64,000 nt of DNA, taken from positions 620,001-684,000 of the forward strand of contig JALUTQ010000039.1 in NCBI GenBank assembly GCA_032718865.1, written 5' to 3'. The notes beneath the pieces are model-generated. The model was not told the origin of the DNA. It saw nothing but the letters and a program-made list of their open reading frames with translations, and ran no database searches. The stretch's first letter is position 1, and each line of letters opens with the position of its first letter. The position numbers and the translations under genes are program-made. The stretch comes from Tilletia caries. Lineage: Eukaryota > Basidiomycota > Exobasidiomycetes > Tilletiales > Tilletiaceae. Shown here piece after piece: positions 33,768 to 44,525 of the stretch.

Positions 33768-35640
33768 GTCTATTTGGCGAAATTTGCTTCGAGGCTAAAG
33801 GGGGTAAACGAGGCTGCGGTCAGGAAGGTCAAGGCTATGGTGGGTACGCTGGAGGAGTGGTGAGTCAAGGAAGTCGAGAAGGCTGCCAAAAAGCAGGGGA
33901 AGGAGGAGTGGGTCATCATCTCGAACGAGTTCATCAGCCTCGTAGGCGGTACCTTCGATCAGGTCAATGTGAGTACTGGTCTCTTTCCTGCCTCTGTCAA
34001 CCCTTGTGCTGCTTCACTTACCTTTCTCTCTGCGGCAATAGTTCCTGATCTTGCAAACATATCTGCGAGAGTCACAACTCCTCAGGACCTCAGCTGCATC
34101 GACGCCCAAGCTGAGCGTGCTGCCGACAAGGCAGCGAAAGCCAAGATCGCTCAGACGGCGACCTCAGCAACAATCTTTCGACTGCTGAGAATTCGATGGT
34201 GCTCAGGTATCAGCTCCTCAATCTTGCGGATGAGAGGCGAGGAGTGTCATCTTGCTAGGTGGAACGATGGAACCGGTGAGTGAATAAGAACAGAGGCACA
34301 TTGCACATCATCTACCTACTTCACTCATCAGTAACCCCCGCTCTATTTCAATGCCAGATGTCCACCTTCCGCACCCAACTCTTCCCAGACGCACCCAAGG
34401 ACCGCTTCACGTCCTTCTCCTTCGGCCACATCATCCCGCCTTCCAGCCTGCACGCCGTCTTCCTGACAACCGCACCCCGGACTAACCGCGTCTTCGAGTT
34501 CAAATGGGACGTCCGGCCGGATACCGCCTTGCTTAACGATCTGGGCACGGGTGCCGTCGTTCCCGGGGGCCTTGCCGTCTTTGTGCCGTCGTATGGGTTC
34601 CTGGAGGCCGGTGTTCGGCGCAGAACAGAGGAACACTCTGCTAACCACGGATCCTGAATCCCACAGGCCAACCCAGCTCAGACACCTTCAACATCTCGCT
34701 CCGCCGCCACAACACGGGGGCACTCATGTTTGCCGTCGTCGGTGCCAAGCTGTCCAAGCACATCAACTTATCGGACGACCTAGCCCGTACGGCCGTCAAG
34801 GTCGACGTGCCCCATACAAATGCGGCGAGGCCGAAGCTGGCAGAGCGGATGAGGTGCGTTGTAACTCCGATGGTATCTCGACTCGCTCATGCTGATGCGT
34901 ATTTCCCCTTTGCGTGTTGACAGGTATGTGAGGGAATTTGCGAATACTTCTGGAGGATTGGAGAAGGGCGCGTCTAAACCAGATGCGGTGAGTCAATGTC
35001 AATATTCTCGACCCAACAACAGCATTGCGCGAGGGAAAGGCACTGAAGAGCTCCCTTATCCTACACTCGGTGAAAAAAGGGAAACGAACTGTACCCGAAC
35101 ATGTGCATGAAGGCCGTCAACCAGTCAATCGGTATGTTCTCATGCCTCAAATCTGTAATGCTTTCTGTCTCTACTTTTATGACTCTGCTTTCTGATGCTT
35201 CCAGGTCGAGCCATCCGGCACAAGAATGACTATACGTGAGCGACTCTCAGGCTTTTATTTCACCCTGCAGTTCCCGTCTCGGACATACCATGATGTTTCT
35301 TTTGCGCGCGCGCGGCATGGTAGGCTGCCCTGATCCTCCTCCAGCGACACTACGCCCGTCCCGACATCAGGAACCGTCTTCCTGGCTGTGAGTTGCTGCC
35401 TTCTTCTCGGTCCGCCCGTCCTATCTCGATTGCGCCCTTACCAACCCTTTCCGCTCCAAGCCCCAGGGTTCAATCGGAGTCAAGTCGGGCTGAACATGCT
35501 TTCTATCATCTCATTCAGGGATCCGCAACGAAGTCAAGACGGTTGAGCAATTCGGGCCTGCCATGGCCGGCTTGGGCGCCTTCTTTCGCGGGAAGAAGCA
35601 GCAACAGGATGTCATTGTGGACCGACCTTGTCCTCCGCCT
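33768..35640 (+). pseudogene. CHL1: CHL1/DDX11-type helicase remnant (C-terminal half)
   Basis: Exon-sized blocks, in order and with their introns, matching the second half of the XPD-family helicase that acts in sister-chromatid cohesion: VYLAKFASRLKGVNEAAVRK, WVIISNEFISLVGGTFDQVN, LFPDAPKDRFTSFSFGHIIP, GGLAVFVPSYGFLEA, NTGALMFAVVGAKLS, MCMKAVNQSIGRAIRHKNDY and RNRLPGWIRNEV. Walker A/B and the Fe-S region are absent from this window. It is dead: TGA at 33861-33863 interrupts the first block, frames change, and motif V reads KLSKHINLSDDL where active enzymes have SEGIN. Motif VI (QSIGRAIRH) is kept. It lies immediately downstream of the PIF-like MITE. Confidence 0.8.
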
Positions 35641-36329
35641 TCTGCCGCGCGCCTGGGACTATTAATCGACCGCTGCAACAGTCCTCCAGGCCTCCATAAG
35701 TTGCTCCGCTCCGTTTCCCTCCGGGCGCCCATCCTACCGCCCTCGTGGTTCCACACAGCACGGTGTGCTGATGGTGCAGTCGTCCAGATGGCCGGAGACG
35801 GGAGCGCTATTCTGAGCAAGAGGCACTGAGGAACGTTCGTCAGTCAGAGCCGCATACAAACCAATTGCCTAGCTGACGATCCTCGCACAGCCTCGCAGGC
35901 GTTAAAGGAGATGATTCACCCATGCCAGTCAGATCATACGCAATGAACTCTTCTTTTATCATTCCTTCGCTGTCAGAATTGCTCAAAGAGTTGGTTGCTA
36001 TCAGCTGACTTCTACAAAAAGCATGTCTAATTAAATCTCTGGCTATGAACACTGAAGGTAAAATCATTGCAGGCCCGAGGAGTCGATCTTGGCACAGGTG
36101 ATGCTCCGGCGGAGGAGGTATGCAGCGAAAAAGTTCATCGCCACAGGGCCGGGCGGCCGGCCGGGAAGCAGATGGCGGCAAAAGGTACTGGTAGTTCGCC
36201 AAATTGTTTCGAGCTTCGGCGAACGCAGGAAGTCGCTCCATCGAAGTCCTTTTGCGGCTCTGTCGATACGCCGAGCCCGATGAGGTAGTCGATTAGGTCC
36301 GGGTCTAACGTCACCACTGCGAGGGCGAG

Positions 36330-36940
36330 GATGGGTACCGGCTTCCCGCATGGGAGCGGCCGCTCCCTTTGAGGGGACGCCCATCGCTTTGAAGACGGTC
36401 TCCTTGGCGGCGAAACGGCCGCAGAAGGAGGCTTGGGCGCGGCAGTAGGCGATCTCGGCCGGCGTGAAGCTGATCAAAAGAGAAGAGCAGGGCATCAGTT
36501 GTCGGTATGGAGTCTACGTAAACGGGAGGGAAGGATAAAAAGCCTTGGGCTCACCTGCGCTCGTTGAAGGTCTCATTGTCTGCAGGGAACCCACCGATGT
36601 CCTCGACGTCGACGCCAGCACCCTGACATCCGACCAGCAGCTTCGCAATTCCTTCCTCCTGTTCGTTCGCCGTCGTTGATTCGGCCACCGTCTCCTTCTC
36701 CACAGCTTTAGCCGCCACCGTCTTATCCGTCACCGCCCTGCCGTTACCGTTGCTTGACGAAGACGACGATGATGATGAGGGTGAGGACGAGCGATTGCCA
36801 CCGTCACCCTGGGCATCAGCCTCCGCCTTTTCTCGCGCCGCGATCGCTTCGCTCTTTGAGATCATCCAGGCCGAAGAGTCCGAGGCACAAAGTTCTTCTG
36901 CGCGCTCAAGTGTTTGTCCAGGACGCCTGCTGAGGCGGCG
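36330..36940 (-). pseudogene. FAS2: fatty acid synthase alpha, PPT-domain fragment
   Basis: Two minus-strand exon pieces from the C-terminal phosphopantetheinyl-transferase domain of fungal type I FAS alpha: GAGVDVEDIGGFPADNETFN (Asp-Val-Glu metal site) at about 36640-36560, then after an intron SFTPAEIAYCRAQASFCG and RFAAKETVFKAMGVPSKGAA at about 36480-36350. A low-complexity Ser run precedes the first piece. Beyond the SKGAAAPM block the frame degenerates. The remainder of the roughly 1,900-residue subunit is absent. Intron retention shows the copy arose at DNA level, not by retrotransposition. Confidence 0.75.
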
Positions 36941-37013
36941 ATGACTCGGGGTGGGCTTGGAGGCAGATAAAGTAGGGGTGTTCTAAATGGCATCTCATGA
37001 AAAGTGTACCTCA

Positions 37014-37524
37014 TCACCTGTAGCGTTTGACATCGTCAATAAGAAACTCACCTTCGTATTCGAGAATCTGCATTCGCTCCTCCCTTCTCATCCTTAGCAA
37101 CGAGCCGCAGCCGATCCGGCTTCTCCTCCGGTCATCCTCGTCGTACTTCAAATCCGCACTCGCAATGAACGACGAGGTCGCGCTTGGTCCGTTTGGAGTG
37201 TACAGTAAGGTCGTATGCTGACCGATTGACACCGCCGACGCATTCGATCCAGCCGTAGGAGGTGTGGATCTCGGCATTCCAGCAGTCGGAGGCGTTGTGC
37301 GCCACCTCTTTGCCCATTTGCTGTCGGAAGCGGGGACGGGCGGGGTCGATACCGATCTTGAGGAGGAAGAGATGGATGCGGCCGAGGAAGTTGTCGAGGG
37401 TCTGGTTATCGACCATGCCGGAGCTGACGTCCTGGATCTGCTTGGGGAGGAAGGTGAGCTCGAGCTCGTCCACGTCTGCAAGGGGAAGTAAAGGCAGAGC
37501 CAAGTCAGTATGTCTGTGCAGCAT
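37014..37524 (-). pseudogene. GRS1: glycyl-tRNA synthetase fragment
   Basis: Minus-strand piece of eukaryotic GlyRS: FLGRIHLFLLKIGIDPARPR, then FRQQMGKEVAHNASDCWNAE, HTSYGWIECVGGVNRSAYDL and TVHSKRTKRDLVV. These are class II catalytic-core segments in the correct order. Motif substitutions (for example GVNRSAYDL where relatives have a-D-R-S) and the missing start, anticodon-binding domain and remaining core show it is a remnant. The 37530-38140 stretch downstream in coordinate shows no recognisable coding block. Confidence 0.75.
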
Positions 37525-38149
37525 GATTCTGCAGCGTGAGAAGGGGCGTTCGAGGCGTGGACTTCTGCTAGGACAAGGAATGTCTCTTGTTCGTTTGAGA
37601 GTGTAAAGATGCTTGAATCAGACCTGACGAAATGGGTGAGACTGTGAGAGGATGGGCAGGAAGGGAGCTGGGAAGGTACGAACTGGGAAGGGCGTCAGCT
37701 AACAGCGACAGGACCTTGGCAAACGAAGAAGGTATTACTCACCACAATGAAGCGCGCGGGCCGCGGACAGACCTCTGGAAGCAAGAAAGCTGTCAAGATA
37801 ATGGAAGGGAAGTCAGCGTGCTATTGGGAAAAACGGGTGACCGGATCTTCATCTCTTAGCGACTGCATATACGATGAGAAAGGGTCGTGAGCAAGCGCAC
37901 AGGACGAGGCGCGATTGCATAGCAAGAACATGCTGGAGGGAATCTGCTGCTTGATTATCACGAGTTCTGGACGGAAGTGTAAGTCGGTGTACAAGCTCGG
38001 GCACGTGGTGACTCTCCTTCTTGACTCTCGAGCTTGATGCGAATCAGGATCAAACACTCGCCCGGCGCTGGTGCATTTTCCAGATTATAGTCCGAGCTGA
38101 GAAGACGGGGGTAAGGAAGCGGTCAGTCGGACCGAAACAGAAACCAAAT

Positions 38150-38860
38150 AGGGGTGCATTTTGACAATGCGTACTCACTGGTACTGACGCAGAGACCGCG
38201 TCCTTGGTCACCAGTCGATGGGGCAGTACGAGGCCACGGACACCCCGTCACATTTCCTCAAGCTGCCCTCCATCTACCAACAGCAGACAACCCCCTCCCC
38301 GCCGTCGTTGTCCCGCTAGCAAGCTCAGGAGCCCCCCCTAACCCCTACTACACCCACGGGCGTGAATCCCTTCTTTCCCCTCCCACCCAACAATACTGAT
38401 GACGAGGAGCGGGTCCCCATTCAGATTTCAGGAATGAGCTTGTCGTCGTCAACGAGACCGCTGCCGCTGCGGCTGGGGGCTGAGATGCTGTCTGCGAGAT
38501 CGTTTGCGTGTGGGAGGGCCCGCATCAGACCGGAGATTCCTACGCGGAGACGGGAGGGAAAGCAGGTTTGTATGGCCTGTTGAGAGCTTGTACGATGGTG
38601 TTCGGGATTGGGGCTGTTGGCTCGGCTACGCTGGTGCTGGGGCTGGGTGGTGACGATGGAGGGGGAATATGATGGTGTGTCTTGCCATGCTCGATCAATA
38701 CACCGTGCGCGACCTCGAAAACCAGCTTCGCGAGCTGCACGAGAGGCGAAGTTTCCAGCTCCGGGCGCGAGTCGTAGCATCGGGTCAGGATGGCGAAGCG
38801 GAGTTCGGGCTTGCGGAGCATGACGAGGCCGTATCTAATTGGTGGACATCATGACATGAG
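38150..38860. other. unassigned fragment region
   Basis: Contains a minus-strand exon-like piece (KPELRFAILTRCYDSRPELE, LVQLAKLVFEVAHGVLIEHG, about 38815-38680) and a plus-strand piece around VNPFFPLPPNNTDDEERVPI (about 38365-38430). Both look like real protein sequence but I could not assign them. Given the neighbours they are probably further host-gene remnants. Confidence 0.35.
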
Positions 38861-39149
38861 GTGCGTTGCGTGAGCTAAAGCTTGGAAACAAGATCAATAC
38901 GCGTTTGAAGTTTGAATGCACAATATTGATCACTCACCCAGGAATGACTCAGCCAGATAGTTGACGAGAGGTACTCCTTGATCTTCTCTTGAGAAGGGTT
39001 CGCACCGACGTCCTCGAGCATGTATACATTCCAGCCGAGAACCTCCTGTCTCCTGGTCAGCGAGACTATGGTACCAAACGCGTCGGTAGTGAAAGGAAAG
39101 GATGTTAGCCGAAGGCGGTAACTACGGCACGTGTACATCAACAGAGTGC

Positions 39150-40260
39150 GCACCCGTACAGGGGACCGGCGAGACCGAGAGAAGCAGCGGAAAAATAGGC
39201 GCGGAAAGGTTTGGAGAGGGCTGAGCCGACGATGTCTGTGTTTGGCAAGAGGGTCGAGAGGTTAGCATCAATTGCGTGGGGAAGATGAGTGAGGAGTATG
39301 CATGCCTGGTCAGTTTGATTAACAAGCGCACAGTACGAGGGGGACGCGGTAAAAGCCACCGCCGAGGTCCGCCTAAATGAGCTCGATCCGAGTGAATTAT
39401 GACAGTTGGCTTCCTGTTGGGTATGTCTGTACGTGAGAGTGCAGGAGACCGCCGCCTTAGCACATGTTCTTGGAAGTGACCTTGCTACCGTAGGCAGCCT
39501 CTGTGGTGTGACAAGATGGAATGGCTTAGTACGTGCAAGGACTGCAGAGGAGTGAAATTCTGTCGCTCGACTTGTACGTACCAACATGGTTCTTTGCGAA
39601 GTCATCGCCCTTGAGACCAGCCTGGAAGAGACTGCTCATCTGTGAGTTGCCTGGACTGGAGTGGCTGGGAAGGACGAAGTGGATCTTGAACGAGACCATG
39701 TAGATGATGGCGGGCATTACGATGAGAGCGATTGCTCTGACAAACCAATGTCTTGCATATGTTCCCTGTTCGACGATGGACGATGGACGACTGACAAGTC
39801 ATCATGGAGACGTTAAGGAAGGGTGTGGGAGGAAAAAAGACATACCACTGGAATTCGGAAATCACCAAACTTCTCCCACAGATCCTCCATGCCGTGGAGA
39901 CCAACGAGGGTCATGGCAAACAAGCCGACCCATTTGCAGTTTGCACTGTGGAAGGAAAGCCCTGGTAAACACGATGTGCGAAGATCGGTCTCTGAGGAAG
40001 GTGAGCGCAGACGTACCTGGTGACTGCGCCGACTGATGCGCCTGTGAAGATGAGCCAGGAACCACAACGTGTCGGAGAAACGTCTGGTAGAGACGCGGGG
40101 GATGGGTCAGTGTATGCGCCTTGAAGGTCAGGAAGGGAAAGGAGACATACTGGCTCTAGTAGGAGTGGAGCTTGACCATGCCATGGAAGGTGAAGGACAG
40201 CAGCATCAAGTCGAGGAGAATGCAGCCAGATATGACGAGCCATGCGTTGTCTGAATATCA
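39150..40260 (-). pseudogene. protein O-mannosyltransferase fragment (PMT4-like)
   Basis: Minus-strand exon blocks in the order found in PMT enzymes of the ER membrane: a transmembrane/loop piece ending WLIFTGASVGAVTR, KWVGLFAMTLVGLHGMEDLW plus EKFGDFRIPV, then IYMVSFKIHFVLPSHSSPGN and SQMSSLFQAGLKGDDFAKN, and finally GGGLLHSHVQTYPTGSQ, the start of the first MIR domain. The SSLFQAGLKGDDF wording fits the PMT4 branch best. After TGSQ the frame hits stops within a few codons. The N-terminal catalytic DE motif and the C-terminal half are not visible. Introns are retained. Confidence 0.72.
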
Positions 40261-40589
40261 TCACAGGGGGAAAGAGGTAGGAAGAAAAGGTTCAGGGGGT
40301 CTGTCGAGTGTTGCGCGAGCTGAAACCAAGCGAAAAGAGAGCGACATACCGCATAGGACCATGATGGCGAGCAGATGGCGCGCGCGAGCGGTGTCAGTCT
40401 CCTTTTCCTCTTCCTAGCTTGCGTGAGGTTTGTATGAGACTCTCTGCTGGCCTGACCAGGTGACAGAAGGGTCAACATGAGTACGAGCTACAGATCAAAA
40501 GAGAAAGAAGCCATCAATGAAAAATTGTACCAATGAAGATGTGAGACTGCTGGGCGGAATGGCAGGCAAGGCTAAGCGCGACTCGCGGC

Positions 40590-41470
40590 CACCCTTTTCC
40601 CGCTTTGCCATGTGTCGACTGTCGAGTGCCGTTGTCAGCAAGCGAGGATCGTACTCGAAGTAGTCGGCCCGCAGCGCATCCGGCTTGCCCGAGACAGCTT
40701 CCTTGATGCTCGCATGTCCCCGCAAGTTGCAGCCCCAATGAGCGATGCGTTCCCATAGGCCGAATTCCTTCTGGAGTCGACCCTCGTCCCAAGCCCAGAC
40801 GTCGTGCACCACCGTCCGCGGGAGGGTCCGTCGGGTCGCCAGAGGGGTGGGTTGGAGGAAGTGACGATGACGAGAATGGCGGAGGCTCGACGAGGGAGTA
40901 GTGCGAGAGGGCGGTAGGGAAAGGAAAGGACTTCACGTAGCTGAGTTGTACCCGCAAAATCATCAAAATATCCTCTTCGATTCAAGCGACTCAAAAGGGG
41001 ACTAGCTAGGCGTGACCTTCGCCAAGAGCGACGGCCTGGAGGAACAAAGGAAGGTAGCCGATGTGCAAGTCGGTATCGTAGTCCCACGCGTCAAAGGAGT
41101 GCAGATTGACGAAGCCGCGATGGGGCTCATTCATGACCTATTACGCAGTGTGGAAAGGAGAGGTCAGCATTCCCGAAAACATTCCCATTAAGCACGCATG
41201 ACTCTTCTAGAGGCTAGACTCACCTCGAAGCCCAACACGCTCTTTAACCCTCCAACCGCATCGGCCAACTCCCCGAACGCCCTAAGATACGCATCCTGCA
41301 AGATGGTCTGCAACCCGACCATTTCCTTCCCGTCCTTGCCCTCGTCGTTGTGCTCCTGCTCTGCAGAGGTCATCTTGTGGCCGGCAGAGCAAGAGCGTGG
41401 GACGCGGATCTTGTAGCCGAAGATGTCGCCGGCCCAGAAGACGGTGGCCATAGTCCCTGCTGCAAGCTTC
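40590..41470 (-). pseudogene. GH5 glycosidase fragment (EGCrP-like)
   Basis: Minus-strand blocks matching fungal GH5 endoglycoceramidase-related/steryl-glucosidase proteins: GTMATVFWAGDIFGYKIRVP, LQTILQDAYLRAFGELADAV plus GLKSVLGFE, then across an intron VMNEPHRGFVNLHSFDAWDY (the NEP motif with the acid/base Glu) with DTDLHIGYLPSF, and VHDVWAWDEGRLQKEFGLWE. The order is correct, but the frame between blocks is disrupted and both ends of the enzyme are missing. Confidence 0.7.
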
Positions 41471-41768
41471 TGGGAAAAAGGAAGTTTGCAGATGGAGTCA
41501 TGGGGAGGAGCAGGGGAGCGGGTAAAAAGAATATCATAAGGCCAAGCAAAGGAAGCTGAGAAACGGTCAGCCCACATCCAAACAACAAAGCCCCCAGAAG
41601 AGGAACGCCCAAAGAACTGGAGAAGAGAGAGGAGAGGGGAAGAAAGAAGAAAGGGGGGGCAGAGAAGCCGGGGTTGGTCAGTCCAGTCCAATTTGGCCTA
41701 TTCTCCCATCGCAGGTCACGGAGGCCAGAGAGACGGACCTCACCTCTCCCTTAGATCCACCTTCCCGC

Positions 41769-43340
41769 CTAGCACACTTTACGGTTCCCGATACCCTTAA
41801 TATCGATTGTGCTGCCGCCCTCCTTGAGGAAGGCGACCTTGTCGAAGCGGGCTGAATCCTGGAAGAAGCCTCCTCGCCGCCGCCGCCTTCTATGGCGGTG
41901 ATGCTGCAAACAAAAGCATGACGTTTGGCTCCGCGAAGCTCGGACGCGAGTTAATGTCTGGCTGTGAAAATTAGAGGTGGGAAATGTTGATGGTGGTGTG
42001 AGCGAGAGAAGCATGAGGGCGCCCGCGCAAGCCAACCTCACTTGGAAAAATGCTGCTTGTAGCCGATAGGAGTCAAAAGCGTCATTGGCTGTTTGTGCTG
42101 CGGACAACCAGTTGAGCTGCGCAGATGGAATGACGTGGAACAGTTCGGAACGACGCAAAGACTCACCTCGACTTCCATGGATGATTTGCGAGACGTTTAC
42201 GAAAGTTACTCTTCTGACCTTGGATGCCGCTAAACTGCAAGAGTCAAGTGGCGGAACGGGAACGGGGAGAATGCGTGTGAGATATCTGAGCCGTGAGCGT
42301 GAGCAAGGAAACGAAGCACGAGAAGACATGTCACATGACCGAGAGAGACCAAGTCAAAGACAAACGCTGTCAGCAGGAGGTAGTTGGGTGGCAGGGCGCA
42401 AAAAGAAAAGAAAGGGACAAAATGAGAGGCTGGAAACTGAAGCGTAAGCAAATAGCAAAAGGAAGCGTGAACGATAGCAGAGCGGAGTCGTGCACGGTGC
42501 AGGAAAAGAGAAGCAGAAAGTGTTGCGTTGACCAGGAGCGGATGCGTTGAAGGGCGAAGGCTGCGCACATATAACCAGGTTGGGTGGGGTACTGTGGGAT
42601 GCAGTTCAAAAGCACAAGTCAAAGACGCGGTAAAAACGGACCGGCTTGGTAAGAGCTTGAAATGGTGGAGGAGATGGGGCGGAGTGGGCGGGAGCCATTT
42701 GACCGTTGACGAATTTGTTCTAAGTGAGTCTTTCCAAAGAAGATAGCAGAGCTGACAGCGTTGTAGAGGGCAACCAATCGCTATCAGTCGGGATATGCGG
42801 AAGGAAACGAAAGAACAACAGTTAGTCGTCACAGTAACCGAGTCTACCAGGGTAGCAACGTACCGGTTTATGTATTTGGTGAGGAAGTCGTCACTGGGTG
42901 GCCTGTAGAGACAAGTAACGAAGGCGGGAGTGACCGCGGAAGAGGGCGATCAGAATACCACCCCAGCTGATTTCAAGAAAATGGGAAGGGACTCACCGAA
43001 CCCCTTCTGTGTCGAGTTGGCACCAACTCCGTCTTGAGCTCCTCAACCGAAGGCACGTGCACTGCGAGGATATCCATGTCGCCGGTAACGTCCAAGGAAA
43101 TGTAGAGAGCGGGCCTGGTGGAATATGGTGAAATCGAGCTTGGGATGTCCGAGACCGCGGCGGCGCTGTACGACCGGCGCGCTGCGGATGCGGTGCGGGC
43201 GAGGGAGCGCAGAGGTTGTGCAGGACGCGTCTGACGCACTGGCGCGACGGGCCGGGAGGCGTCGAGAACTCGAGATGAGTGGATAGGAGTGGGATTGATG
43301 AGCTGAACCCTGAAAATGGCATAAGAAGGTAAGGGAAAAG
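41769..43340 (-). pseudogene. unassigned minus-strand gene fragments
   Basis: Two exon-like pieces. One has a mitochondrial-targeting-like leader (ARTASAARRSYSAAA) followed by RPALYISLDVTGDMDILAVH and PSVEELKTELVP (43260-43010), ending at a GTGAGT donor. The other is a C-terminal piece RFDKVAFLKEGGSTIDIKGI before a stop (41850-41769). They may belong to one gene, but no connecting exons are evident in the about 1.1 kb between them and I do not recognise the protein. Confidence 0.35.
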
Positions 43341-43604
43341 AATTCAAAGAAAGAAAATGGGGAGGGCATCAGCGGTCAGCAGGCAGAGCTCTTAACCATC
43401 AAAAGAAGCTATGTCAGACAGCATCGTAATTCGTGCGACCTGATACTTTTTGTTACTGCTTTGCTGGGAAAGGTTAGTTCTGCGCAGGCACGCGGAACGG
43501 GGCGCCTTGAGAGAAAGTGGAGGGAGCAAGGGATTGTTGTCGGTAGGAACATGGCGACCAGTGAGTTGAAAGGCTTCCTTACATACACATGGCTACGCGG
43601 GACT

Positions 43605-43630
43605 CAGGGTGGCGCCGCCACCCTTCGCCC
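43605..43630 (+). repeat. palindrome-bearing dispersed motif, copy 1
   Basis: CAGGGTGGCGCCGCCACCC followed by TTCGCCC; the core is a near-perfect palindrome. A second copy lies at 43771-43796, and a weaker relative (GGCCACCCTTTTCCCGCTTT) at about 40587. Confidence 0.6.
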
Positions 43631-43770
43631 GCTTTGCCATGCCGGTGGCCCCCTGGCCCCCTGCAGGTGCGATTGGTGAGTGGGAGTGTGGGACTGCCGA
43701 TGAGCTGAGGGGAACGTCATACTCACAAAATAGCCACTGAGGATTGAATAGGTACGCGCGGTCGCGCCCT

Positions 43771-43796
43771 CAGGGTGGCGCAGCCACCCTTCGCCC
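43771..43796 (+). repeat. palindrome-bearing dispersed motif, copy 2
   Basis: CAGGGTGGCGCAGCCACCC followed by TTCGCCC, one base different from copy 1 in the palindrome. Like copy 1, it is preceded by a TACGCG word. Confidence 0.6.
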
Positions 43797-44156
43797 TGCC
43801 CGCCATGCTGACACTTGACAGTATCTACTGTTGCGGTTGTGGAAGGAAGCTGTAGGAGGGAAAGAGCATCGAATTTGGGTGGTTCTTTCGGTTCGTGTTG
43901 GTGAGCGGAGTTAAGTTTGTGTGATTACATCATCAGAAAAAGTCAGAAACAGCTTCCACAGCATCAACCACACAACCTGAAGAGCTGTAAGTCTGCAGCC
44001 TGAAAGAGTTCAGGATTTGAACCATAGTCGTTCTGACCTCCAGGACGTCTTTCCTTGGAAGGGAAAATATTTTTTCTATTGATGTTGGTTCAGACGCTTA
44101 CGGCCGTAAGAAAACTGGTTCCAGTAACCCCAATCTCTAAAGAGACTGGGGAACAC

Positions 44157-44188
44157 TTCCTTCCTTCCTTCCTTCCTTCCTTCCTTCC
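44157..44188 (+). repeat. (TTCC)n microsatellite
   Basis: About eight TTCC units in the region upstream of the adenosine deaminase gene. The surrounding 43.8-44.5 kb has no gene and is taken as promoter plus spacer. Confidence 0.9.
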
Positions 44189-44525
44189 AGAAGACTCAAG
44201 GCTCCTGGTGCTGCTCTTACGCTGATCACACCCTGACGCCTGACTCGACGATCCGGAGCATTCCCGCTCTTCGTCTTTACCTCCCAGGCCAAAGGGCTAT
44301 ACGAGCATAGTTACTCGTCAGTAGTCAGTGCCAGGCTCATGATTTACGTTCCAGACTGTTCCGTGCTCTGCCTTCGCACTAACGAAAAGCTCTGCAAACC
44401 AGGTTCCCGGCGCTTAAACTGAACGCTGTATCCAACGAGTAGCGACCAGGGACCTTTTTTTCCCCCTCGTTTCGGTAACCTCACACCAAGAACTTGCCGC
44501 AGACCTTTTGCTGAAGCCCGGAGCC

